64,000 nucleotides of DNA from Enterococcus faecalis_A. Its GTDB lineage: Bacteria; Bacillota; Bacilli; Lactobacillales; Enterococcaceae. Below the pieces are notes generated by a model, which did not search any database, was not told the DNA's origin, and worked only from the letters and a program-made list of their open reading frames with translations. Location: the NCBI GenBank assembly GCA_051295955.1, contig JBPDWA010000004.1, forward strand, positions 62,001 to 126,000. The letters run 5' to 3'. This document shows positions 17,036-25,073 of the stretch, one piece after another (position 1 is the first letter of the stretch; each line of letters opens with the position of its first letter). The position numbers and the translations under genes are program-made.

Positions 17036-17950
17036 AAATAAAATATAAGCGAATGTTTCTTGCTCGCTAGCTGTCATTAGCTCAGCAAATAACTGCGTCC
17101 GAAAAAGAATTTGCTGATGTTGGTTCAATTGCTGCTGCTTTTCGAAGTGAAAGATAGACGCCATGGTCTCTTCAAAAGCACTCCTCCACAATTGTACTTC
17201 TGCTCTCCTTTCATTGGGAACATTCATACACAAGCTACCGTCAATCACTTTAACAATTCCAGTTGTCAATAAACTTTCTAAAAAAATATTGGGTTTTTGA
17301 CTCACGCTTCTATGTTTTTGTGCTTGCTTAATAATTCGCTTAGCTTGCTGCATAAAATACGATGGATTTACATCCCCAATGTGTTCCAACAAGTTGGTAA
17401 AAATCGGATTCTGATCATTTCTTGTCAGTTGATTAAAATAATTTGGGAGTGTTAGTGGCTCCTGCCCTTTTTTAGATATCGAAACAAAACTTAAGTCGTC
17501 ATTAGCGAACTCTTGTCTTTCATAGCAAGGATAATGATTAGCAGCATCAGCTGTAAGGCCAAAAAAATAAGTAGGTGTCTTTTCAAAAAAATAATACCAG
17601 AGAATTTCACCAAGGAATAAGCTGCCTTTTGCATTGGCTATCAGCTTCAGCGATGCCAAATCACTTGTTCTTACTTTTGGTAGTAATAATACTTGTTCTT
17701 CTGTATAAATGGGAAAAGCCAGTTGGTAGTTTCGATCGTTGCGTATCAATAGCTTAGCTGAAACTAAGTTTTCAACTAGCTGATCTAAGCTGTCCGCTTC
17801 TGGGAAAGCAGCTTTAAGCTTACGCAATATAATCCGTTGTCCTTCATGCTTTAAGAAAAACTCCACAAGGCGATGAAAAAGTGGCAGTTGTAGAAATGCA
17901 GCGGATGACTGCTTGTTGTCTTCAGCATAAAAATAGGTAATTTTTGCCAT
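17030..17950 (-). CDS. Conserved hypothetical protein next to ppaC
   Basis: A 306-residue soluble protein without signal peptide or membrane helices. The first 90 residues could be a winged-helix-like fold (LFHRLVEFFLKHEGQRIILR, LDQLVENLVSAKLLIRNDRN). The rest is helical, with aromatic clusters (LGEILWYYFFEKTPTYFFGL) and basic patches (AKRIIKQAQKHRS). I recall an uncharacterised family encoded beside ppaC in lactic acid bacteria (possibly DUF1803) but cannot confirm this is it. ATG at 17950 is chosen because GAGGTG is spaced correctly from it and not from the upstream GTG. A terminator separates it from ppaC, so its expression may depend on read-through. Confidence 0.7.
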   Translation of the reverse strand: MAKITYFYAEDNKQSSAAFLQLPLFHRLVEFFLKHEGQRIILRKLKAAFPEADSLDQLVENLVSAKLLIRNDRNYQLAFPIYTEEQVLLLPKVRTSDLASLKLIANAKGSLFLGEILWYYFFEKTPTYFFGLTADAANHYPCYERQEFANDDLSFVSISKKGQEPLTLPNYFNQLTRNDQNPIFTNLLEHIGDVNPSYFMQQAKRIIKQAQKHRSVSQKPNIFLESLLTTGIVKVIDGSLCMNVPNERRAEVQLWRSAFEETMASIFHFEKQQQLNQHQQILFRTQLFAELMTASEQETFAYILFG

Positions 17951-17976
17951 AACCACACCTCATTTCTTTCGAAAGT

Positions 17977-18011
17977 AAAAAACGGGAGCAATAGCTACTA
18001 GCTACTGCCCC
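17977..18011 (-). terminator. Terminator between ppaC and the hypothetical gene
   Basis: On the minus strand a stem of about 12 bp (one bulge, one G-U pair) with an AGT loop is followed by G and six T. It lies 27 bp upstream of the next start codon. Confidence 0.75.
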
Positions 18012-18078
18012 ACTTCTTAAAACTAAGCAAAATAGCAGGAGAGTATTTTGTGTAATTATCTCTGATTCTGCCTTTTGC

Positions 18079-19005
18079 TTAAGCCAAAACTTCTGTTAAT
18101 TGAGGAACAACTTGCTTTTTACGGGAAACGACACCTTCTAAGAAGGCTCGATTATTGTTCAAGGCTACGTTAAAAGCAGCTTCTACCTTGTCCGTAATTC
18201 CACCGATAGCTAATAGCTCTGAATTACTTTCCAAAATATCAGTAACGATTAAGACAAATAAGTCGTAATGATTGGCAGCATTTGCAGCAGTCATCGCCTG
18301 CTCTAATTCTGCCTGACGAGCTAAAACTTCGTTCAAATCAACAGTATTTACTTGTGCAATACGCACTGTTTTATCTCCCATCGGGAAGCTTTTCGCATCC
18401 AGGTCTAAAAGCGTTTCAGCTGATTTATCGCTTAAATTAGTTCCTGCTTTTAGCATTTCTAAGCCGTAGCTTTCTAAATCAACGGCAGCAATTTTCGCTA
18501 GTTCTTTGGCAGCCGCTACATCTTCTTCAGTACAGGTAGGTGACTTAAATAACAACGTATCAGAAATAATCGCAGAGACCATCATGCCTGCAATTGGTTT
18601 AGGGATGGTCACGTTATTTTCTTGATACATTTTATATAAAATCGTACTTGTGCAACCGACTGGCTCTGCTCGATAATATAATGGATCAGCTGTTTCGAAG
18701 TTGGCAATTCGATGATGATCAACAACTGCTAAAATCGTTACCTCAGCAATGTCAGAAATACTTTGTTGAAACTCATTGTGATCGACTAGCATGACTTCTT
18801 TTGTTTCAGCTCCTGCACTAGTAACAACTCGTGGAGCCGGCACTTGGAAGTAGTCCAATGCATATTGTGTTTCTTCGCTTGGTTTGCCTAATGCAACGGC
18901 TTCTGTTTCTTTTCCTAGTTCTTTTTGTAAATAAGCAAAGCTGATAGCTGCACCGATAGCGTCAGTATCAGGGTTTTGGTGTCCAAAAACTAAAATTTTT
19001 GACAT
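18079..19005 (-). CDS. ppaC: Manganese-dependent inorganic pyrophosphatase (family II)
   Basis: Hydrolyses pyrophosphate, pulling biosynthetic reactions forward. It is a DHH-family phosphoesterase: metal ligands are in GHQNPDTDAIG at the N-terminus, DHNE near residue 75 and VDHHRIANF near 97. The C-terminal DHHA2 domain carries the substrate-binding SRKKQV. At 308 residues it has no regulatory CBS insert. I start at the ATG at 19005 (MSKILVFGHQN), 8 nt after GAGGAG; the in-frame GTG upstream is too close to that site. It lies downstream of pflA with a terminator-like hairpin between. Confidence 0.95.
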   Translation of the reverse strand: MSKILVFGHQNPDTDAIGAAISFAYLQKELGKETEAVALGKPSEETQYALDYFQVPAPRVVTSAGAETKEVMLVDHNEFQQSISDIAEVTILAVVDHHRIANFETADPLYYRAEPVGCTSTILYKMYQENNVTIPKPIAGMMVSAIISDTLLFKSPTCTEEDVAAAKELAKIAAVDLESYGLEMLKAGTNLSDKSAETLLDLDAKSFPMGDKTVRIAQVNTVDLNEVLARQAELEQAMTAANAANHYDLFVLIVTDILESNSELLAIGGITDKVEAAFNVALNNNRAFLEGVVSRKKQVVPQLTEVLA

Positions 19006-19050
19006 TCTACACACTCCTCATATTGAATTCATTAATAATGATAACAAAAA

Positions 19051-19079
19051 ATAAAAAAGAAACAACAATAAATGCTGTT
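19051..19079 (-). terminator. Terminator after pflA
   Basis: On the minus strand a 7-bp stem (AACAGCA/TGTTGTT, one G-U), TTTAT loop and a T-rich tail (TCTTTTTTATTTTTTG). The stem is weak. Confidence 0.55.
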
Positions 19080-19097
19080 CTTTTCTAATTTTTATTT

Positions 19098-19862
19098 TTA
19101 GCGATCCAGATAACCTTTGTAAACATCTACATGAAGCAATTCCTTAGCGTTTTTTACGCGCTCATCGCTCGGCGGCTGAATACCCTCCAACGGATACTTA
19201 AGGCCTAACTCATCCCATTTATATTTGCCCATCGTATGGTATGGTAACACTTCGACTTTATCCACGTTGTGCAAAGTCTTGATAAAAGCGTCTAAGCGGA
19301 TTAAATATTCATCGTAATCGCTGCGCTGAGGAACTAGCACGTGGCGGATCCAGACAGGCTTATTAATATCTGATAAGTACTGAGCCATCTCTAAAATATT
19401 TTCATTCCCTAAAGAGGTAAGTCGTTTATGTTGTTGGTTATCAATGTGTTTGATATCAAATAACAACAGATCAGTATAATTCATTAATTCGTTGAATTGG
19501 CTGAAAAACGGTTCTTCTTTTGTAAACGGCTTGCCGCAAGTATCAATTGTGGTATGAATCCCCAAAGCCTTGGCTTTTTTAAAAAGATCCAATAAAAAAT
19601 CTAATTGTAGTAGTGGTTCCCCACCACTGACGGTAATGCCGCCTTTTTCTCCCCAATAAGAACGATATTTTAAAGCTTCTTCAAGTACTTCATCAGCTGT
19701 CACTTCGCGGCCACCGGAACCGATTTTCCAGGTATCCGGATTATGACAAAATTGACAGCGCATCCGACATCCTTGAGCAAACACAATAAAACGGACGCCC
19801 GGACCATCGACCGTACCAAAATTTTCTGTAGAATGGATGCGACCTATAACAGGATTTGTCAT
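19098..19862 (-). CDS. pflA: Pyruvate formate-lyase activating enzyme
   Basis: Radical-SAM enzyme that installs the glycyl radical on PflB under anaerobic conditions. The [4Fe-4S] cysteines are in CRMRCQFC (CX3CX2C) and the SAM-binding GGE is in VSGGEPLLQ. VDGPGVRFIVFAQGC is the activase family N-terminus. At 254 residues it is the short PflA form without ferredoxin inserts. The ATG at 19862 follows AGAGGA with a 7-nt spacer; an in-frame TTG lies 21 bp upstream. It follows pflB on the same strand but is separated by about 200 bp containing a structured inverted-repeat element. Confidence 0.95.
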   Translation of the reverse strand: MTNPVIGRIHSTENFGTVDGPGVRFIVFAQGCRMRCQFCHNPDTWKIGSGGREVTADEVLEEALKYRSYWGEKGGITVSGGEPLLQLDFLLDLFKKAKALGIHTTIDTCGKPFTKEEPFFSQFNELMNYTDLLLFDIKHIDNQQHKRLTSLGNENILEMAQYLSDINKPVWIRHVLVPQRSDYDEYLIRLDAFIKTLHNVDKVEVLPYHTMGKYKWDELGLKYPLEGIQPPSDERVKNAKELLHVDVYKGYLDR

Positions 19863-19920
19863 AATGAATTCCTCTTCTTTCAAGTTAAGGAGTTTGGTAA
19901 TTGTCTCTCCTTTTTTAAAT

Positions 19921-20024
19921 TGGGACAGAAGTTCTACTAGTTCCGTCTCAAGCGATCAAGCTTTGACCACAAAAGTCATAAACATTGATCAACTCGTTTC
20001 TTGGAGCTGGTTACTTCTGTCCCA
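19921..20024. repeat. Structured intergenic element bounded by TGGGACAGAAGT inverted repeats
   Basis: A perfect 12-bp inverted repeat (19921-19932 with 20013-20024) encloses about 80 nt with further partly complementary arms (CTAGTTCC with GGAGCTGG, and GATCAA with TTGATC), so the whole unit can fold into one long branched hairpin. It lies between pflB and pflA. GGGACAGAA-type terminal repeats resemble small intergenic repeat families I recall from enterococci and lactobacilli. No T tail follows, so it is not a simple terminator. This is the only copy in the window. Confidence 0.6.
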
Positions 20025-20061
20025 GACACGTTTATTAATAATTTTTCTACTACGTTAGTAA

Positions 20062-22308
20062 TTACAGTTTGTTATGTGAAGTTCTTGAGATAACATCTGC
20101 TTGTTGTTCAGGCGTTAAATCACGGAACTTCACCGCATATCCAGAAACACGAATCGTTAAGTTCGGATATTTTTCAGGATGTGCTTGTGCATCTAACAAT
20201 AATTCGTTCGTAAACACATTAACGTTTAAGTGATAACCACCTTTATCAAAGTAGCCATCTAAGACATTACGTAAGTTGTTAATTCGTGTATTGTCATCTT
20301 TTCCTAAGCCATTTGGATTAATCGTTTGAGTATTTGAAATCCCATCTAAGGCAACTGTATATTCTAAACGAGCCGTAGAATTAAGAGAAGCTAATAATCC
20401 GTTCTTTTCACCTAAGAATTTGCCGTCTTGGTAACTTGGGTTGGCACCTGGTGCTAATGGTTTGCCGGCACGACGTCCGTCTGGTGTATTACCAGTTGCT
20501 TTACCGTATACAACGTTTGAAGTAATCGTCAACAATGAAGTGGTTGGGCGAGAGTCACGGTAAGTGTGTTGACGTTTGATTTGAGTCATAAAGTAATCAA
20601 GAATCCAGTTTGCCATTGCATCCGCTTCTTCATTATCATTTCCATAAGTTGGGAATTCTTTAGTAGGTACATAATCAATGGCCATGCCATCTTCGTCACG
20701 AATAACTTCTACTTCACCGTGTTTAATTGCCATGATACTATCAGTTGCATGGGAAATTCCGGCGATACCGGTAGCAAACGTACGTTTCAAGTCACTGTCC
20801 ATCAACGCTAATTGTGGAGCTTCATAAGCGTATTTATCGTGCATGTAATGAATGATATTTAATGTGTTTACATACAACTCGGCTAACCAGTCTAAGATAT
20901 CTTTGTAGCGTTCCATAAATTCATGGAAGTCTAATTTTTTGCCAGTCATTGGACGGAACTTAGGCGCTACTTGCATTTTTGTTTTTTCATCCACACCACC
21001 GTTGATGGCATAAAGGACAGCTTTTGCAAGGTTAGCCCGTGCACCGAAGAATTGCATATCTTTACCCATAACAGTTGCAGACACACAACAAGCGATGGCA
21101 CAGTCATCTGAACCCCAGTTAGCTCGTAATAAATCATCGTTTTCAAATTGGATGGAAGAACTTTGTTTAGCGATCTTCGCTGCATAAGTTCTGAATCCTT
21201 CTGGTAAACGAGAAGAATACAATACAGTCAAGTTTGGTTCTGGAGATGGTCCCATGTTTGTTAAGGTATGCAAGATACGGAAATCGTTTTTCGTTACTAA
21301 TGAACGTCCATCTAAGCCCATACCAGCAATGGATAAAGTTGCCCAGATTGGATAACCAGAGAATAATTGGTTGTATTCAGGAGTACGAGCAAATTTAACC
21401 ATTCTTAATTTCATGATCAAGTGATCGATTAATTCTTGTGCTTCAAATTCAGTGATTGCACCGTTTTCTAAGTCGCGTTGGATATAGATATCTAAGAAAG
21501 CGGAAATACGACCAATTGACATTGCAGCACCGTTTTGTGATTTGATTGCGCCTAGGTAACCAAAGTATAACCATTGAATCGCTTCTTGTGCATTTTGAGC
21601 TGGACGAGAAATGTCAAAGCCATAAGAAGCAGCCATTTTCTTCAAGTCATTTAATGCACGATATTGTTCAGAGATTTCTTCTCTTAAGCGAATTACATCG
21701 TCGGTCATCACTTTGTTTCCTGTATTGTCATGATCTTTTTTCTTTTGTTCCATTAAATAGTCGATACCGTAAAGAGCAACTCGACGGTAATCACCAATAA
21801 TCCGGCCACGACCATAAGCATCTGGTAAGCCAGTGATGATTTTATTTTTACGAGCTAAGCGCATTTCTGCAGTATAAGCATCGAAAACACCTTGATTATG
21901 TGTTTTTCTATACTCAGTAAAAATTTTAGTCATTTCTTCATCAGTTTCATATCCGTTAGAAACTAATGAGTTGTTAGCCATTTTGATTCCGCCAAACGGC
22001 ATAAAAGCCTGTTTTAGAGGCACATCTGTTTGTAAGCCTACGATTTTTTCTTCTTCTTTAATTAAATAGCCTGGACCGTGTGACGTGATGGTTGCTGGCG
22101 TATCGTTGTCCATATCATAAACGCCATTCTTTTCATGTTGGATTTCAAAAAGTTCTTGTAGTTTTGTCCATAGTTTGTCTGTGCTTGGAGCGATTGGTTC
22201 TAAGAAGCTGTCATCGCCTTTATACTCGGTATAGTTGTTTTGAATGAAGTCACGAGTATCCACTGAAGTCTTCCACTTGTCGCCTTTAAAGCCTTTCCAT
22301 TGTTCCAT
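20062..22308 (-). CDS. pflB: Pyruvate formate-lyase (formate acetyltransferase)
   Basis: Glycyl-radical enzyme converting pyruvate and CoA to acetyl-CoA and formate in anaerobic fermentation; it is oxygen sensitive. The paired catalytic cysteines are in DDCAIACCVSATVMG and the radical glycine is in RVSGYAVKF 20 residues from the C-terminus. At 748 residues it is a standard PflB. AAGGAGG lies 7 nt before the ATG. The promoter carries a cre-like site over its -35, consistent with CcpA control by sugar supply. The activase pflA follows. Confidence 0.97.
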   Translation of the reverse strand: MEQWKGFKGDKWKTSVDTRDFIQNNYTEYKGDDSFLEPIAPSTDKLWTKLQELFEIQHEKNGVYDMDNDTPATITSHGPGYLIKEEEKIVGLQTDVPLKQAFMPFGGIKMANNSLVSNGYETDEEMTKIFTEYRKTHNQGVFDAYTAEMRLARKNKIITGLPDAYGRGRIIGDYRRVALYGIDYLMEQKKKDHDNTGNKVMTDDVIRLREEISEQYRALNDLKKMAASYGFDISRPAQNAQEAIQWLYFGYLGAIKSQNGAAMSIGRISAFLDIYIQRDLENGAITEFEAQELIDHLIMKLRMVKFARTPEYNQLFSGYPIWATLSIAGMGLDGRSLVTKNDFRILHTLTNMGPSPEPNLTVLYSSRLPEGFRTYAAKIAKQSSSIQFENDDLLRANWGSDDCAIACCVSATVMGKDMQFFGARANLAKAVLYAINGGVDEKTKMQVAPKFRPMTGKKLDFHEFMERYKDILDWLAELYVNTLNIIHYMHDKYAYEAPQLALMDSDLKRTFATGIAGISHATDSIMAIKHGEVEVIRDEDGMAIDYVPTKEFPTYGNDNEEADAMANWILDYFMTQIKRQHTYRDSRPTTSLLTITSNVVYGKATGNTPDGRRAGKPLAPGANPSYQDGKFLGEKNGLLASLNSTARLEYTVALDGISNTQTINPNGLGKDDNTRINNLRNVLDGYFDKGGYHLNVNVFTNELLLDAQAHPEKYPNLTIRVSGYAVKFRDLTPEQQADVISRTSHNKL

Positions 22309-22357
22309 GAAGTTGCCTCCTTAGTTTGCTGTGAATATGTAACAGCTTTATGTGACA

Positions 22358-22385
22358 AGTATAACACATCACCGTATTTATGCAA
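22358..22385 (-). promoter_or_regulatory. pflB promoter
   Basis: On the minus strand, -35 TTGCAT (22380-22385) and -10 TATACT (22358-22363) with a 16-bp spacer. Confidence 0.65.
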
Positions 22386-22394
22386 GCGTTTCTT
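22381..22394 (+). promoter_or_regulatory. cre-like site (CcpA) over the pflB -35
   Basis: TGCAAGCGTTTCTT matches the degenerate catabolite-response consensus TGWAARCGYTWNCW at 12 of 14 positions. It overlaps the -35, a repressing position. Two TTGTGAA half-sites (22469-22475, 22504-22510), the half-motif of Rex boxes, lie 80-130 bp further upstream. Confidence 0.5.
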
Positions 22395-22530
22395 TATTAT
22401 TTTTTGAACGATAATCAAAATATCTAACCGTTAAAATGCTATAATCCCCTTGTTGTCAACTTTTAACTTTGTGAAGAATAGAACGAATAATAACAACAGT
22501 TTATTGTGAAAAAAGTACTACTGTATTAAA

Positions 22531-22566
22531 AAAACTAGTATCTGTATTAATACAGATACTAGTTTT
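22531..22566 (-). terminator. Terminator after parC
   Basis: A perfect 36-bp palindrome (18-bp arms with an AATT centre). On the minus strand it ends in seven T. It lies 36 bp past the parC stop. Confidence 0.85.
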
Positions 22567-22601
22567 AAGATATTATATACAACAGATCGTTGGTTGTCGT
22601 C

Positions 22602-25061
22602 TTAAGCTTGTTCTTCATCAATCCTGGCAGAATGCATTTCGTGGACTTCCATCACACTTCCTTGGGTTTGCTCATCGATAGCAAAGGAGCCGTTTGAGGT
22701 ACGATCTCCGATGGCGTATTGTTGCGCATTGATGACATGCTGACTCCCTTTTTGCGTTGTGATCAATAGGTCTTGAGCGTTGCCTTCAGACATGAATGCC
22801 ACTCGATGTGGATTTTTTTTCAATTCTCTTAAGACCATTAAACCTCGCTTGGCACGTCCTAGCTGCGTTAATTCTTGAGCGAGCATTCGCTTAACTGCTC
22901 CTCGTTGGGTTACAATCACAATAGGTGTGTCACCTTCTGATTCCACTAATAACCCATTGACCACATAGTCTTGATCTTTTAAGTTCATCGCTTTGACGCC
23001 GGCAGCTTTTGCTCCCACTACTGGTACTTCATAGAGTGGATAACGTAACCCGAAGCCACGATAGCTGACTAAAAAGATATCTAAATGATTTTGGCCCTCA
23101 GTTAAATAAACATTGGTTAATTCATCATCTTTGGATTTTAACTTCATACAGCTGGTTGGTCGACTCTTATATGTGCGCCACGGCTCAAAGTCGGACATTT
23201 TAGTTTGCTTAATCATGCCTTCTTTTGTCATGAAAACAAAGGTTTTCGTACTGCTGAGCTCTTGATAAGGAAACACAGCGATAATTGACTCATCCATTGA
23301 TAAATTTAGAATTGTTTGGGAAATATGCTCGCCCATTTCTTTCCATTTTAAATCAGGCAGTTCATGCACGGGGCGGTAGATAGCATTTGCTTTATTTGTA
23401 ATCAGCAAGAGATGATCTAACGTATTGACCTGACCAGCATAGAGTAAAAAGTCGCCGTCTTTCATTCCGATTTCTTCCGGGTTGGAAGCAGTGTAAGAAC
23501 GAATGCTACTGCGTTTCAAATAGCCTTCATGGGTCACGGTGACGATGACATCTTCTTGAGCGACCAGTACTTCGGTCTCGATTTTTATTTCTTGAATTTC
23601 CGCTTCAATTTGGGTTAAGCGAGTATGACCATACTTTTTCTTCACTTCCCGTAGCTCTTTTTTCATGACAGCAAATAGTTCTTTGTCATTGCTTAAGATT
23701 TTAGTTAATTCTTCAATTTGCGCAGCTAGCTCTTGCGCTTCTTTTTGGAGCTCTGTAATATCGGTGTTGGTTAAACGATACAGTTGAAGAGTCACAATGG
23801 CTTCTGCTTGTTCTTCTGTAAAGTCATATTTGTTCACTAAGTTCTTTTTCGCATCTTTTTTATCTTTACTGCTACGGATGGTAGCAATCACTTTATCTAA
23901 AATTGAAAGAGCTTTGATTAGCCCTTCCACAATATGCTGACGTTTGCGAGCTTTGTTTAATTCATATTGGCTGCGGTTGATAATTACTTGTTTTCGGTGA
24001 GCTACATAACTTTCCAATATACGTTTTAAACCAACTTGTTGTGGCGTCATGTTGTCAATGGCTACCATATTGAAGTTATAGTTGATTTGAAGCTCGGTAT
24101 TCTTAAATAAATAATTCAAAATACCTTGAGCGTTAGCTTCTTTTTTTAGCTCCACGACAATTTGCAAACCGGTGCGATCACTTTCATCACGAACTTCTGC
24201 AATCCCATCAATTTTTTTGTTCAAGCGAATTTCATCAATTTTTTTCACTAGTGTCGCTTTATTAACTTCATAAGGAATTTCTGAAACAACAATTTGTTGT
24301 TTGCCACCTTTTAACGGTTCAATTTTAGTTTTTGAACGTAAAATCACTTTGCCGCGTCCGGTTTCGTAAGCTTTTTTGATTTCGTCTTTCCCTTGCAAGA
24401 TCCCTCCTGTCGGAAAATCAGGTCCGGGAATATAGTCCATCAGCTTCTCTAAACTAGCGTTGGGATGGTCAATTAGATAAATGGTTCCATCTATAATCTC
24501 CGTTAAATTATGCGTAGGAATTTCCGTGGCGTATCCAGCTGAAATTCCGGTAGAACCATTGACTAAAAGATTGGGATATTTAGCTGGTAATACAGTTGGT
24601 TCTTTTTCAGTATCATCAAAGTTCCAAACAAAATCCACGGTATCTTTGTCGATGTCTTTTAATATTTCACCGCTCAACTCTGATAAGCGGGCTTCCGTAT
24701 AACGCATAGCTGCCGGCGGATCACCGTCCATACTGCCGTTATTTCCATGCATTTCAATTAAAACTTCACGTAATTTCCAATCTTGGCTTAAGCGTACCAT
24801 TGCTTCATAAATACTGCTGTCTCCATGGGGATGATAATTCCCCATGATGTTTCCTACTGATTTGGCTGATTTACGAAAGCCTTTATCAAAAGTATTTCCA
24901 TCTTTGTTCATGGAAAATAAGATTCGGCGTTGAACTGGTTTTAAGCCATCTCGAATATCAGGCAGCGCACGTTCTTGAATAATATATTTGGAATATCTTC
25001 CAAAACGATCGCCCATTACTTCTTCAAGCGTCATTTCTTGAACTTCTTGGCGGTTTTCCAA
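22602..25061 (-). CDS. parC: DNA topoisomerase IV subunit A
   Basis: Breakage-reunion subunit of topoisomerase IV, which decatenates daughter chromosomes. The catalytic tyrosine is Tyr121 in AAMRYTEARLS. The quinolone-determining region reads HPHGDSSIYEAMVRL with Ser82 and Glu86 unchanged, the quinolone-susceptible pattern. The C-terminal half is the beta-pinwheel DNA-wrapping domain. Start: TTG at 25061 (MENRQEVQEMTLEE) with AGGGAG 8 nt upstream; the GTG at 25070 abuts that site. It follows parE within a few bases, so the two are co-translated. ParC rather than GyrA, given the partner and lack of GyrA-box order. Confidence 0.95.
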   Translation of the reverse strand: MENRQEVQEMTLEEVMGDRFGRYSKYIIQERALPDIRDGLKPVQRRILFSMNKDGNTFDKGFRKSAKSVGNIMGNYHPHGDSSIYEAMVRLSQDWKLREVLIEMHGNNGSMDGDPPAAMRYTEARLSELSGEILKDIDKDTVDFVWNFDDTEKEPTVLPAKYPNLLVNGSTGISAGYATEIPTHNLTEIIDGTIYLIDHPNASLEKLMDYIPGPDFPTGGILQGKDEIKKAYETGRGKVILRSKTKIEPLKGGKQQIVVSEIPYEVNKATLVKKIDEIRLNKKIDGIAEVRDESDRTGLQIVVELKKEANAQGILNYLFKNTELQINYNFNMVAIDNMTPQQVGLKRILESYVAHRKQVIINRSQYELNKARKRQHIVEGLIKALSILDKVIATIRSSKDKKDAKKNLVNKYDFTEEQAEAIVTLQLYRLTNTDITELQKEAQELAAQIEELTKILSNDKELFAVMKKELREVKKKYGHTRLTQIEAEIQEIKIETEVLVAQEDVIVTVTHEGYLKRSSIRSYTASNPEEIGMKDGDFLLYAGQVNTLDHLLLITNKANAIYRPVHELPDLKWKEMGEHISQTILNLSMDESIIAVFPYQELSSTKTFVFMTKEGMIKQTKMSDFEPWRTYKSRPTSCMKLKSKDDELTNVYLTEGQNHLDIFLVSYRGFGLRYPLYEVPVVGAKAAGVKAMNLKDQDYVVNGLLVESEGDTPIVIVTQRGAVKRMLAQELTQLGRAKRGLMVLRELKKNPHRVAFMSEGNAQDLLITTQKGSQHVINAQQYAIGDRTSNGSFAIDEQTQGSVMEVHEMHSARIDEEQA

Positions 25062-25073
25062 ATTAGTCACTCC

